A DNA stretch of 64,000 nt from an uncultured delta proteobacterium (GCA_903901335.1 CAIUQR010000024.1:1-64000); one strand, 5' to 3'. Shown: positions 1 through 8,982, counted from the stretch's first letter. Notes: generated by a model from the letters alone, not told the origin. Made by a program: numbers and translations.

Positions 1-126
1 ATATTGTATGCCTCGCCTGGCAAAGAGGAATTTTATGAAACACTCAAGTTCCGGAAAATGAAGACAGGCATGGCACTATTTAAAAATTCAGATGCAATGG
101 CGTCGAGAGGATTCACTGAATTGTAA
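1..126 (+). CDS. GNAT family N-acetyltransferase, C-terminal fragment
   Basis: Frame 1 is open from the window edge to a TAA at 124-126 and encodes 41 residues. It includes the string FYETLKFRKMKTGMALF, which matches the last strand-helix-strand of GNAT acetyltransferases (the FYxxLGF.xxxxGMxLF pattern). GNAT enzymes transfer an acetyl group from acetyl-CoA to an amine. The acetyl-CoA loop lies outside the window, so the substrate cannot be judged. The next gene starts about 66 bases downstream on the same strand. Confidence 0.6.
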   Translation: MLYASPGKEEFYETLKFRKMKTGMALFKNSDAMASRGFTEL

Positions 127-191
127 CGCAATTCTTCTCTTTCCGGATGTTAAGATATCTCTTGCCGCTGAACTATTTGAAATGGAGTGTA

Positions 192-863
192 ATGGCGATA
201 AACAGAGAAAATAATTTTTCAGAGAAGTCCACCATATTCCCGCTCAAGGTATATAGGATTCTGATATTTTTTGGTTTTGCGGTTTTCCTGGGTGGAGCCC
301 TCACCGTGCCGTTTTATTATGAGACCCAAACACTCTGGTACAAGACGGGGATTGATAAGGTAGTGCTCAGGGCAGGTCAACTGGCAGGCTTGTTCGCACT
401 CGTTCTGCTGGTTCTGCAAATCCTTCTCTCTTTAAGGGGAAAATTTCTTGAAGATCTTTTCGGTGGCGCAAATCTTATGCGCCGGCATCGGACAAACGGT
501 GTCATCATTGCCTGCACGGCGATATGTCATGTGGTCCTGGTCCTGGCCCCCGAAGGGATGGGCAATCTGCCGATTGGAAAAAAATACTGGCCGGAGATGA
601 TTGGAGAGGGGCTTTTCCTTCTCGTCCTTATAACGGTCCTCTCCTCTCATTTCCGGTCTGCACTGAAGCTTGACTATACGATATGGAAAACAGTACACAG
701 GCCATTGGGCTACCTGCTCCTTGTTCTCGTTTTAATGCATGTTCTGTTTGTAAGTGAGTCCTTTGGGCAGGGCGCGCCAAGAGTCATTTTACTGACGATT
801 TTCTCGGGATTGGCACTCTTGGTAGCTGTTGTGAAAACAGCACGTTGGAGATCGAAATCATAA
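192..863 (+). CDS. ferric reductase-like transmembrane haem protein (MsrQ/YedZ-like)
   Basis: An integral membrane protein of 223 residues with about six hydrophobic helices and no flavin or NAD domain. Paired histidines in helices (the MRRHRTNG and ACTAICHVV segment, then WKTVHRPLG and LMHVLFV) fit the b-haem ligands of the ferric reductase-like transmembrane domain, as in MsrQ, which passes quinone electrons to a periplasmic partner. The ATG at 192 is chosen because GGAG lies at 184-187; an ATG at 147 in the same frame has no visible ribosome site. A YceI protein follows on the same strand; YceI genes are often paired with membrane cytochromes. Family call is firm, exact partner unknown. 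Confidence 0.75.
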   Translation: MAINRENNFSEKSTIFPLKVYRILIFFGFAVFLGGALTVPFYYETQTLWYKTGIDKVVLRAGQLAGLFALVLLVLQILLSLRGKFLEDLFGGANLMRRHRTNGVIIACTAICHVVLVLAPEGMGNLPIGKKYWPEMIGEGLFLLVLITVLSSHFRSALKLDYTIWKTVHRPLGYLLLVLVLMHVLFVSESFGQGAPRVILLTIFSGLALLVAVVKTARWRSKS

Positions 864-987
864 AGAAAGCCTGTCCTGAAAAACATAGTCAGGGGAATCA
901 ATTTCTCCGTAGGAGGTCCTCGTTTGGGCAACTTTTCCGGATCGTTCGAGAGAGAAAAAACACCAATTCAATTCCTTGGAGGATGTC

Positions 988-1584
988 ATGAAAAAAATAC
1001 ATGGTGCCGGAATAGCACTTTTCTTGTTGATATGTATAGCCCAGAGCGCATTCGCTGCTGTTCGTGAATGGGAATTAGATAGCGCTCATTCAAATGTTTA
1101 TTTCAGCGTGGATCATATCTTCTCGAAGATACAAGGGCATTTCAATCAATTTACTGCCAGGGTGAATTTTGATCCGGCAAACTTAAAAGAAAGCCGGTTC
1201 CTTTTTGAAATGAAGGTGGACTCTATTGACACGGGCAACGGCAAACGCGACAAGCATCTGCTGTCCGCTGACTTTTTCGATGCCGGCAAATATCCGTTGA
1301 TTACCTTTGAGTCCAAAACGATAACGGATGCCGGCAATGGTGTTTACGCCGTGGCCGGGAAGCTGAATATAAAGGGAAAGGTATACGATCTGACGCTTCC
1401 GCTCACATTGGCTGGAATTAAAGACCATCCTGCCGTACCAGGAAAGCAGGTGGCCGGTTTCAACGGCAAAATACCGGTGGACCGGTTGGCTCTCGGTGTC
1501 GGAGACGAGAAGTTCTATAAAATGGGAATAGTTGGAAAGGATGTAGAGATATTTGTCAGCCTCGAAGCTCTCAGTGCCAAGTAA
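988..1584 (+). CDS. yceI: YceI family periplasmic lipocalin-like protein
   Basis: A 198-residue protein with a clear Sec signal peptide (MKKIHG start, hydrophobic core ALFLLICIAQSA, likely cleavage after AFA). The mature part opens with WELDSAHSNVYFSVDH, the hallmark of YceI proteins, and carries the internal motifs SADFFDAGKYPLITFES and LNIKGKVYDLTLPL. YceI proteins form a beta-barrel that binds polyisoprenoid-type lipids; their physiological role is still unclear. The start is fixed by GGAGG at 978-982, five bases before ATG 988; a TTG at 976 overlaps that site and is unlikely. Probably co-transcribed with the haem membrane protein upstream. Confidence 0.88.
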   Translation: MKKIHGAGIALFLLICIAQSAFAAVREWELDSAHSNVYFSVDHIFSKIQGHFNQFTARVNFDPANLKESRFLFEMKVDSIDTGNGKRDKHLLSADFFDAGKYPLITFESKTITDAGNGVYAVAGKLNIKGKVYDLTLPLTLAGIKDHPAVPGKQVAGFNGKIPVDRLALGVGDEKFYKMGIVGKDVEIFVSLEALSAK

Positions 1585-1668
1585 TGTGATCTGTGATCCA
1601 CCCTTCCGGGAAGCTGGAGGAAGTTTTCAATCCTCCGGTTTCACTCGTTGTTCGTTCAGGAGGTTCTC

Positions 1669-3594
1669 ATGGATATGATGAAGGCAAGCAGCTACATGGA
1701 GCATGGTTTCTGTCTTAACTGGGAACGGCCCCTTGTTTTTCTCCATGTTGGATCAGACATCATAACAGGCATATCCTATTATTCGATCCCGATTGCCATG
1801 TTTTACTTCGCTTATCGCAGGCGGGATCTGCCGTTTTTCAAATTATTTATCATGTTCGCGCTCTTCATTTTTTCATGTGGAACAACACACTTCTTTTCCG
1901 CGTATATAATATACCGTCCGGAATATTGGATCGAGGGCTATCTAAAAGCTATAAACGCTGCAATTTCAGCCTTGACTGTCATGCTATTCATTCCTCGAAT
2001 TCCTGAAGCAATAGCCCTGCCCAGCATCATCAATTCCATGAAAGAGGTCAAAAAGCTCAATCGAGAACTGGGCATCAAAAATGATGCGTTGCAGATGGCG
2101 AACTTCTCGATTGAGAATGTGAATGATGCTATTTATTGGATTCTGGAGGATGGCCGGATATTTCGGGTCAACGAGGCAGCATGCAAAACACTTGGCTATA
2201 CTTCTGAAGAGCTGCAGGGCTTCAGGGTTTCCGACCTTGATCCTGACTTCTCCCAGGGCCGTTGGCAAGAGAGCTGGAGGGAGTTGAAGGCTCAAAAATC
2301 ACTCAAACTGGAGACAAAGCACCGAACAAAAACCGGGAGCATTCTTGATGTGGAAGTGGTAGCGAATTTTATGGAATACGGAGGTAAGGAGTTTAACTGC
2401 GCCATCGTTCGTGACATCACCGAACACCGCAAGATCGAGCATCAGCTCCAGCAGGTACAAAAGATGGAGTCGGTGGGCCGTTTGGCAGGCGGTGTAGCGC
2501 ATGATTTCAATAATATGCTTGGGGTGATCCTTGGGCATGCCGAAATGGCCATGGATCAAGTAGATCCAACTCACCCTCTCTTTTCCGACCTGGAAGAAAT
2601 CCGTTCGGCTGCTGAGCGTTCTGCAGGCATTACCCGGCAACTGTTGGCCTTTGCCCGAAAACAGACTGTCGCACCTCAAGTGATCGACTTAAATGAGACT
2701 ATAGAAGGAATGCTGAAGATGTTGCGGCGGCTCATCGGTGAAGACATCAATCTTGCCTGGCTGCCCGGAGCCGGACTCTGGCCGGTCAAGATTGATCCTT
2801 CCCAGATAGACCAGATCCTGGCTAATCTCTGCGTCAATGCCCGGGATGCTATCACGGATGTGGGCAAGATAACCGTCGAGACCGGCAATGGCACCTTTGA
2901 TGACGAATACTGCACTACTCATGTGGGCTCTGTTGCCGGGGAATACGTGTGGGTTTCGGTAAGTGATAACGGCTGTGGTATGGACAAGCCGACGCTGGCC
3001 CATATTTTTGAACCTTTTTTTACCACCAAGGGTGTCGGTGCAGGAACCGGACTGGGCCTGTCGACGGTGTATGGCGCAGCCAAGCAGAACAATGGTTTTG
3101 TCAATGTTTACAGCGAACCTGGTCAGGGAACGATCTTTACGATCTACCTGCCCCGGTATGTGGATGCGGGCTCAACCGGGCAGACGCGGCAAGAAGGCTC
3201 GGCAAAACTTGTTATGGGTGGCCATGAGACTATTCTGCTCGTGGAAGACGAGCCGCCCATCCTGAAAATGACCTCAAGGATGCTCCAGGGTCTCGGCTAC
3301 ATCGTTATGGCAGCAGGCACCCCGGGGGAGGCGGTTCGCCTGGTTGGGGATTTCACCGGCGAGATCCACCTGCTCATGACGGATGTGATCATGCCCGAGA
3401 TGAACGGCCGGGACCTGGCGGAACAGCTTTTAATCAGTCAGAAGGGGATGAGATGTCTGTTCATGTCAGGTTACACCTCCGATATTATTGCGAATCGAGG
3501 TGTACTGGACGAAGGGGTGAATTTCATCCAAAAACCCTTCTCTCAAAAAGACCTGGCTGTCAAGATTCATGAGGTGCTGGCCACTGAAAAGTGA
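1669..3594 (+). CDS. hybrid histidine kinase with ethylene-receptor-like membrane sensor
   Basis: A 641-residue kinase. Residues 25-115 form three membrane helices resembling the ethylene-binding domain of plant ETR1: D30, Y37, I40, P41, C70 and H74 match ETR1 D25, Y32, I35, P36, C65 and H69 at a constant offset of five. A PAS domain follows (about 150-260), then a HisKA/HATPase core with phospho-acceptor in GGVAHDFNN and ATP-lid GTGLGLS, and a C-terminal receiver with DVIMPEMNG. AGGAGG at 1658-1663 sets the ATG at 1669. In ETR1 Cys65 and His69 hold Cu(I), which binds ethylene. Bacterial homologues are known in cyanobacteria; here the ligand (ethylene, another small alkene or copper state) is inferred. 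No DNA-binding output gene is adjacent. Confidence 0.85.
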   Translation: MDMMKASSYMEHGFCLNWERPLVFLHVGSDIITGISYYSIPIAMFYFAYRRRDLPFFKLFIMFALFIFSCGTTHFFSAYIIYRPEYWIEGYLKAINAAISALTVMLFIPRIPEAIALPSIINSMKEVKKLNRELGIKNDALQMANFSIENVNDAIYWILEDGRIFRVNEAACKTLGYTSEELQGFRVSDLDPDFSQGRWQESWRELKAQKSLKLETKHRTKTGSILDVEVVANFMEYGGKEFNCAIVRDITEHRKIEHQLQQVQKMESVGRLAGGVAHDFNNMLGVILGHAEMAMDQVDPTHPLFSDLEEIRSAAERSAGITRQLLAFARKQTVAPQVIDLNETIEGMLKMLRRLIGEDINLAWLPGAGLWPVKIDPSQIDQILANLCVNARDAITDVGKITVETGNGTFDDEYCTTHVGSVAGEYVWVSVSDNGCGMDKPTLAHIFEPFFTTKGVGAGTGLGLSTVYGAAKQNNGFVNVYSEPGQGTIFTIYLPRYVDAGSTGQTRQEGSAKLVMGGHETILLVEDEPPILKMTSRMLQGLGYIVMAAGTPGEAVRLVGDFTGEIHLLMTDVIMPEMNGRDLAEQLLISQKGMRCLFMSGYTSDIIANRGVLDEGVNFIQKPFSQKDLAVKIHEVLATEK

Positions 3595-3618
3595 AAAGCA
3601 TATTAATAACATACTGCC

Positions 3619-3643
3619 GGAGCCATCGGAAATAACCGGCTCC
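3619..3643 (+). terminator. possible weak terminator hairpin
   Basis: GGAGCC (3619-3624) and GGCTCC (3638-3643) form a six-pair stem with a 13-base loop just after the kinase gene. It is followed by a pyrimidine-rich run (TCTATTCTTT) rather than a clean T tract, so termination would be weak. Confidence 0.35.
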
Positions 3644-3657
3644 TCTATTCTTTGACC

Positions 3658-4146
3658 ATGATTACTGCCAAACACTGCCCCTGCAAGTCCGGGCTTTCAT
3701 TTACGGATTGCTGTGAAGCGGTGCTTTCCGGCCAAAAAAAAGCTGCCACGGCTGAAGCACTGATGCGGTCACGCTATAGCGCCTATGCCAAGGGTGATAT
3801 TGCCTATTTGCTGCGGACGTGGCATTCATCCACAAGACCGCCTGCCATCGATCCTGATACAATTCCGGATTGGTGCGGCCTGGACATTATTCGAACCGAC
3901 AAGGGACAGGTGGGTGACGATGAGGGAATTGTCGAATTTAAAGCGACAGCCGCCCTGTCTCACGGTAAAATCCTTATACTCCATGAAGTGAGTCATTTTG
4001 TACGGGAAGCCGGGCAATGGCTGTATGTTTCGGGAAATGGCATCGGAGATTCGTCTCAGGGAGGGTGCATAACAGAGAAGATAGGCCGCAACTGCCTCTG
4101 TCCCTGCGGAAGTGGTAAAAAGTTCAAGAAATGCTGCGGTCCCTAA
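3658..4146 (+). CDS. ychJ: YchJ family protein with two SEC-C zinc motifs
   Basis: A protein of 162 residues. The N-terminus has CPCKSGLSFTDCC and the C-terminus CLCPCGSGKKFKKCC, both SEC-C motifs (CxC-x8-CC type) that bind zinc as in the SecA tail. The middle (ALMRSRYSAYAKGDIAYLLRTWH) is the NTF2-like YchJ core. The family is widespread and of unknown biochemical role. The ATG at 3658 is preferred over an in-frame TTG two codons upstream, although no strong ribosome site precedes either. It sits directly after the ethylene-receptor-like kinase but need not share its promoter. Confidence 0.88.
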   Translation: MITAKHCPCKSGLSFTDCCEAVLSGQKKAATAEALMRSRYSAYAKGDIAYLLRTWHSSTRPPAIDPDTIPDWCGLDIIRTDKGQVGDDEGIVEFKATAALSHGKILILHEVSHFVREAGQWLYVSGNGIGDSSQGGCITEKIGRNCLCPCGSGKKFKKCCGP

Positions 4147-4219
4147 AACCGGTACGGGCACAATTTCCTTCGGAGCCCTTATAACCTCTTCAGTTTGCAC
4201 GTCGACGTTGGTGACATAC

Positions 4220-5152
4220 ATGTTGAAACCGAATATGCCGTCGGTCAATGATCAGGAAGATCCGACAGTTCCTTCCGGTCTTCCCGCCGTCATAGATGCC
4301 CATGTCCATATTTTCCCCCGCAGTATTTTTTCTGCAATATGGAAATGGTTTGATGAAAATGGCTGGCATATCAGATATCAGATGACCTCGTCCCAGGTGT
4401 TCGAATTTTTGTTGTCACATGGCATTCAGCATATCATCGCCTTTCAGTATGCTCATAAACCCGGAATTGCAAATATGCTGAATACATACATGGCGGAAAA
4501 ATGCAGCCTGTTCAACAATCGGGTTACAGGTCTGGCCACCGTATTTCCAGGCGAGCCCGATGCTGAAAAACTCCTGCAGAAGGCCTTTGATGCAGGCTTG
4601 GGAGGGCTTAAACTGCATGCGCATGTACAGTGCTTCGACATGAACAGCGATCCTGCGAATCGCCTGTATGAATGCTGCCGGATAAATAAAAAACCGGTGG
4701 TCATGCATGTCGGAAGAGAACCGAAAAGCTCGGCCTATCGTTGCGACCCTTACCAACTTTGCAGTGCGGAAAAACTCGAACATATCGTCAAAGATTTCCC
4801 GGATCTTAAAATCTGCGTCCCCCATCTGGGCTTTGATGAAATCAAGGCTTACAAGAAGATGATTGAAAAATATGACAATCTCTGGCTGGATACAACGATG
4901 GCTATTGCCGGTTATTTTCCGATTACAGGAGAAATCGATCTCAGTTGTTACAGATCCGACAGGCTGATGTACGGCTCCGATTTTCCGAACATTCCGTATG
5001 CATGGGACAGAGAGCTTAAGATATTGAAAGATAAAAATATTTCAGACAATGCCCTTGAAAAAATAGTACATAAAAACGCAACCGATTTTTTCAGTCTTAA
5101 AACAGAACCTCAAAAGGAACATCATGAGAAAACAGGCCACCAGATTTCGTGA
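4220..5152 (+). CDS. amidohydrolase 2 family TIM-barrel hydrolase
   Basis: A 310-residue protein. VIDAHVHIF supplies the HxH metal motif of the amidohydrolase superfamily. GGLKLHAHVQ, PVVMHVGREP and KICVPHLGF give the later metal-ligand histidines, and LMYGSDFPNIPY the catalytic aspartate. The pattern is that of the amidohydrolase 2 (decarboxylase/lactonase-like) group, which uses a single divalent metal; the substrate cannot be told. ATG 4220 is preceded by GGTGA; ATG 4235 is an alternative. The last 29 bases overlap the start of the cNMP-binding gene, so the two are probably translationally coupled. Confidence 0.78.
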   Translation: MLKPNMPSVNDQEDPTVPSGLPAVIDAHVHIFPRSIFSAIWKWFDENGWHIRYQMTSSQVFEFLLSHGIQHIIAFQYAHKPGIANMLNTYMAEKCSLFNNRVTGLATVFPGEPDAEKLLQKAFDAGLGGLKLHAHVQCFDMNSDPANRLYECCRINKKPVVMHVGREPKSSAYRCDPYQLCSAEKLEHIVKDFPDLKICVPHLGFDEIKAYKKMIEKYDNLWLDTTMAIAGYFPITGEIDLSCYRSDRLMYGSDFPNIPYAWDRELKILKDKNISDNALEKIVHKNATDFFSLKTEPQKEHHEKTGHQIS

Positions 5153-6170
5153 TGCGATTTTCATCGTCGTAGATGAACGCTCCTGTCCCATTTATAATGT
5201 CGGTGAAGAATTCAGGGTCGAAAAGTTCTGTCTTTCGGTGCCGGCTCATAAACCGGACTGTCTCTGTCTGGCGCAGGAAATTGCGAAGATCATCACCTCA
5301 AGGGAGAGTTTGGTCGGGTTTTCTAAATTCGGCAGTGAAAAGCCGAAATTTGACTGTGGCGGCTGCGAAGGGTTGATCCACTTTGAATTCAAAAAGGAGA
5401 AAGACTTTTCCACCCTGCAGATGAAATTGCTGGGCGAGACGGAAGAGCGGCATCAAAGGCAACACCTCGAACGATTTTTTGGCGTATTGCGAAACCTTGA
5501 CATCTTCGAACCTCTCGATGACGATGCCCTGAGCGCTCTGACCATGCTTCTTGATATGAGGACCATTGCCGCAAACAAGGTGGTTATCAGACAGGGAGAC
5601 CCCGGCAGCAGTCTCTATATCGTGCTGAAGGGGCGGGTAGTGGTATTGGACGATGGTAGTGCAAAGATAGCTGAAATGGGGGCGGGGGAGATCTTCGGCG
5701 AGATGAGTCTTCTTTCCGGTGAACCGGCGACCAGCTCCATTCATACCACTGCCGACACCCAGGTGGCCATGCTGAGCAGCAAAAACTTCAAGCATGTCCT
5801 GAAAAAGTATCCGGTTTTACAGCTTTTTCTTTTCAAGATGCTGGTCAATCGAGCCCAGACCCTGACCTTGCGAGCTGGAATTATCACCTCAGGTGTGGAC
5901 GGTGAACTGACGGAAATCCCCACTGCACAGCTCTTTTTGCGGATTCATTCTTCCCGGAAGACCGGGACGGTCGATCTTCTCCTTGAACAGGGCAAGGCAA
6001 TGGTCTGTTTTCAGGCGGGAAAAATCATCCATGCCCGTTTCCTTAATCTTCGTGATAAGGATGCTGTCTCAGCTCTGCTGAAGGTGAAAAGCGGTCACTT
6101 TACGTACACTAAGGGAATTCCCGATGAGCTTTCGAAGCTGCCGCCTCTTGGCGGTTTTGCCTGGGAGTGA
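5124..6170 (+). CDS. TIGR04076-like / cyclic nucleotide-binding / DUF4388 protein
   Basis: A 348-residue soluble protein with three parts. Residues 1-95 carry a cysteine-rich segment (CLCLAQEIAKII, DCGGCEG) like the small TIGR04076 family. Residues 120-245 are a cyclic nucleotide-binding domain (VVIRQGDPGSSLYIVLKG, then GEIFGEMSLLSGEPATSS, the phosphate-binding cassette with its Arg replaced by Thr-Ser). Residues 255-335 resemble the DUF4388/PATAN domain (GELTEIPTAQLFLRIHSSRKTG). DUF4388 often occurs in signalling proteins. No DNA-binding domain is seen, so this is probably a sensor or adaptor. The start has AAGGA just upstream and lies inside the amidohydrolase gene. Confidence 0.75.
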   Translation: MRKQATRFRDAIFIVVDERSCPIYNVGEEFRVEKFCLSVPAHKPDCLCLAQEIAKIITSRESLVGFSKFGSEKPKFDCGGCEGLIHFEFKKEKDFSTLQMKLLGETEERHQRQHLERFFGVLRNLDIFEPLDDDALSALTMLLDMRTIAANKVVIRQGDPGSSLYIVLKGRVVVLDDGSAKIAEMGAGEIFGEMSLLSGEPATSSIHTTADTQVAMLSSKNFKHVLKKYPVLQLFLFKMLVNRAQTLTLRAGIITSGVDGELTEIPTAQLFLRIHSSRKTGTVDLLLEQGKAMVCFQAGKIIHARFLNLRDKDAVSALLKVKSGHFTYTKGIPDELSKLPPLGGFAWE

Positions 6171-6173
6171 TGA

Positions 6174-6650
6174 TTAGACATTCTTTCCCCAGCGCAGAAA
6201 AGGATATCTGCTCAAAGAGGAGTTGAAATAGCGTCTGTCGCCCGAGACCTCTTCTCCTAACCATTCAGGTTTTGCAAAGGATTGATTTTCAGCTTCCAGT
6301 TCGATCTCGGCGATGAGCAGTCCGGCATTGTCGCCGAGAAATTCGTCTACTTCCCAGATAAACCCCTTATAATCAACAAGATATCTGATTTTTTCCAGTA
6401 TCGGCTGTTCACATAACTGATCAAGTAACATATTGGCGTCATCAAGAGGGATCGGATATTCGAATTCGCATCTTGAGATGCCTGTTGTTTTTCCTTTAAG
6501 GGTTAGATATCCTTGGCTATTTGCTGTACGCACTCGAACAGTCCTGCCAGGCTGAGTACTGATGTATCCCTGGCGCAGCAGAGTTCCCCGGGCGTTTTCT
6601 CTCCATGCATCGCCGATCAGCAAAAATTTTCGTTCGATTTCCGTTCCCAT
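6174..6650 (-). CDS. CYTH domain (triphosphate tunnel metalloenzyme) protein
   Basis: A protein of 158 residues opening with GTEIERKFL, the diagnostic ExExK motif of the CYTH fold. Later charged strands (TVRVRTANSQGYLTLKGK, CEFEYPIP, WEVDEFLG, LLIAEIELEAE) supply the tunnel of Arg, Lys and Glu residues that bind triphosphate and Mg2+. Stand-alone bacterial CYTH proteins of this size (NeuTTM type) hydrolyse inorganic tripolyphosphate; that activity is assumed here. It ends three bases from the stop of the convergent cNMP-binding gene, with no room for a separate terminator, and lies 10 bases downstream of the EI24 gene, with which it is probably co-transcribed. Confidence 0.85.
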   Translation of the reverse strand: MGTEIERKFLLIGDAWRENARGTLLRQGYISTQPGRTVRVRTANSQGYLTLKGKTTGISRCEFEYPIPLDDANMLLDQLCEQPILEKIRYLVDYKGFIWEVDEFLGDNAGLLIAEIELEAENQSFAKPEWLGEEVSGDRRYFNSSLSRYPFLRWGKNV

Positions 6651-6660
6651 ATCCGTAACT

Positions 6661-7446
6661 CTACTCTTTGCCCCCGGCTGCTTCCAGGGCAGAAAAATTC
6701 AGTGTTGCATGAACGGTGAAGAGCGGAAAAAGCAAGGCCATAAGGAAGACATTCAGGACCGGGATCATGCTGATTGCGGCCGGGAGAAAGCCAAGGCGAA
6801 AGGCCGGAAGGGAATTATCCTTGAGCCAGGCAATCTTGTTTCCAAGTGACCACCGGCGGCGGGATGCCGGGAAGTCGATAAACATCAGGCAGGAGTAATA
6901 ACTGTAGAGAAGGAAGACGAGAATCTGGCCTATCCCGGGGATGAAATTGACAACAAGGGCAAGACAGGTGATTGCCAGACCAAAAATGCCGATCTTGCAC
7001 CCCTCGATGAGATCAACGGTAAGACCTCGGAAAGAAAGTCGTTCTCCAGTTTCAATGCCTGATTGGATGTTCTCGACGGATGCACTGAGAAAGCAGTAGC
7101 CGGGGGTTGTACAGCAATAGGCTGTTAAGAAGGCAATATAAAAAGAGATAATTCTTGAAATTATAATGAAAATCCATTTAAAGACAGCCCAGCCCTGGTA
7201 TTTGATCCACCCCCAGAGAGTGTCGGCATCAGGGCTTTTCATAAAATGATTGCCGACAAACCGGTCAACAAAATGAGCGCTTATCTGATAGAATACCCAG
7301 GTTATTGCCAGGGTAATGATAAAAAGCAGCAGACAGAGACAGAGGAGCCGCAGGTGGGAAACCAGAAACTGCGTGGATCTTGAAAGCGGGACCCAGTGAG
7401 AAGATGTGACTGTGCCGGCAGGTGAAAGGATATCGTTGTTCATCAT
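6661..7446 (-). CDS. EI24 domain membrane protein (CysZ-like)
   Basis: A protein of 261 residues with four or more long hydrophobic segments (LLCLCLLLFIITLAITWVF, IFIIISRIISFYIAFLTAY, FGLAITCLALVVNFIPGIG, MIPVLNVFLMALLFPLF). The phrase VNFIPGIGQILVFLLYSY followed by a helix-PAS-RRRWS stretch fits the EI24/CysZ family; CysZ is a sulfate permease of about 250 residues. The open frame reaches 7599, but ATG codons 7446 and 7443 give the usual length and avoid overlap with the divergent radA. Sulfate transport is only a family-based guess; many EI24 proteins are uncharacterised. Confidence 0.7.
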   Translation of the reverse strand: MMNNDILSPAGTVTSSHWVPLSRSTQFLVSHLRLLCLCLLLFIITLAITWVFYQISAHFVDRFVGNHFMKSPDADTLWGWIKYQGWAVFKWIFIIISRIISFYIAFLTAYCCTTPGYCFLSASVENIQSGIETGERLSFRGLTVDLIEGCKIGIFGLAITCLALVVNFIPGIGQILVFLLYSYYSCLMFIDFPASRRRWSLGNKIAWLKDNSLPAFRLGFLPAAISMIPVLNVFLMALLFPLFTVHATLNFSALEAAGGKE

Positions 7447-7560
7447 GGCGAAAACAAGAAATAGAGAGTTAATGAGCCAAATGCCATCCCGTTTGTATAA
7501 TAGGGATTTTAGATCAGAGGTAAAGGCTTGTGGATGACTTTTTTGTTTTCGTAGTATAAA

Positions 7561-8949
7561 GTGTCTGAAATGAATACAGTGAGCAGAAAAAAAACCCAAA
7601 CAGTCTTTTCATGCAGCTCGTGCGGTTATCAGAGCATTAAATGGCTCGGGCGCTGTCCTGAGTGCCATGAGTGGGAAAGTTTTGTTGAAGAGACACCGCG
7701 TTCCTTTCAGGCTGAAAGGGTAGATGCCGCAAGTCCGGTACCGCTGCATCTTGCCCCGGATGGTGAAGAAGAGCGGGTTCCGACATCGATCGGGGAACTG
7801 GACCGGGTCCTGGGCGGGGGCATAGTCCCCGGGTCTGTTGTCCTTATCGGCGGTGATCCCGGAATCGGAAAATCGACTCTTATTTTGCAGATTCTTGCGG
7901 CCATTGCGAAAAAAGGTCGTCAGGTTCTCTATGTCTCCGGGGAGGAATCATCCCGTCAGATTAAAATGCGGGCAAAACGGCTTAACGCCCTGCATCCGCA
8001 GGAATTTCTTGCAACGGTCAGTGATGTCGATCAGATAATCGCGATGACCCTGGAGATGCGTCCTGGACTCCTGGCCGTTGACTCGATCCAGACGCTGACC
8101 TGTAACGATATCCCCTCGGCACCGGGCTCAGTGACCCAGGTGCGTGAATCGGCTTTTCGTCTTTTGAAGATGGCGAAAAAAGAGAATATCCCGGTGATGC
8201 TGGTCGGGCATGTTACCAAAGATGGAGCGCTGGCCGGGCCGAAGACGCTTGAGCACATGGTGGACACAGTTCTTTATTTTGAAGGTGATCGTAATCATGT
8301 CTTCCGGATTCTCAGGACTGTCAAAAATCGATTCGGCTCAACGAATGAGATTGGTGTCTTTGAGATGAAGGGAGAAGGGTTGATGGAGGTGACCAACCCT
8401 TCAGAGATATTCCTGGCCGAGAGGCCTCTGGATGTGCCTGGCTCCGTCGTTTTGCCAAGTGTCGAGGGGACCCGGCCCATCCTGGTTGAAATCCAGGCCC
8501 TGGTCAGTCCGACAAATCTGGGGACGGCTCGCCGGACGGCCATCGGGGCCGATACCCAGAGATTGGCATTATTGTGTGCCGTATTAGAAAAGAAGGCTGG
8601 CCTGGATCTCTACGGGCATGATATATTCTTAAATATTGCCGGTGGAATACGCATTGACGAACCGGCGCTGGATCTAGGCGTTGTCTGTGCGCTGGCCTCG
8701 AGTCTTCTGGATCGGCCGATTTCGTCTACGACTGTGGTCTGCGGGGAGGTTGGTCTGGCAGGAGAGGTCAGGGCCATCGGTCATATGGATATGCGGGTTC
8801 GGGAAGCAGAGCGTCTCGGATTTACACGATTTATGATGCCGAAAGGCAACCGGGACAGGGGAGTATGGAAATCTGATATGGAACTTTTAAGTGTGGCAAC
8901 AATCCAGGAAGTCTTCGGATATCTCTTCAATGGGAAGGGTCCACAATGA
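7561..8949 (+). CDS. radA: DNA repair protein RadA
   Basis: A protein of 462 residues, close to the usual 450-460. The N-terminal zinc finger is CSSCGYQSIKWLGRCPEC. The RecA-like core has Walker A GGDPGIGKST, the RadA-specific KNRFG motif (TVKNRFGSTNEIG), and ends in a Lon-protease-like domain (GHDIFLNIAGGIRIDEPALD). RadA processes recombination intermediates by branch migration alongside RecA. GTG 7561 or ATG 7570 may be the start; neither has a strong ribosome site. It diverges from the EI24 gene across about 115 bases that must hold both promoters. Confidence 0.95.
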   Translation: MSEMNTVSRKKTQTVFSCSSCGYQSIKWLGRCPECHEWESFVEETPRSFQAERVDAASPVPLHLAPDGEEERVPTSIGELDRVLGGGIVPGSVVLIGGDPGIGKSTLILQILAAIAKKGRQVLYVSGEESSRQIKMRAKRLNALHPQEFLATVSDVDQIIAMTLEMRPGLLAVDSIQTLTCNDIPSAPGSVTQVRESAFRLLKMAKKENIPVMLVGHVTKDGALAGPKTLEHMVDTVLYFEGDRNHVFRILRTVKNRFGSTNEIGVFEMKGEGLMEVTNPSEIFLAERPLDVPGSVVLPSVEGTRPILVEIQALVSPTNLGTARRTAIGADTQRLALLCAVLEKKAGLDLYGHDIFLNIAGGIRIDEPALDLGVVCALASSLLDRPISSTTVVCGEVGLAGEVRAIGHMDMRVREAERLGFTRFMMPKGNRDRGVWKSDMELLSVATIQEVFGYLFNGKGPQ

Positions 8950-8982
8950 TGCATGTAAATACTATTTCTTTAGGAGGAGAAT

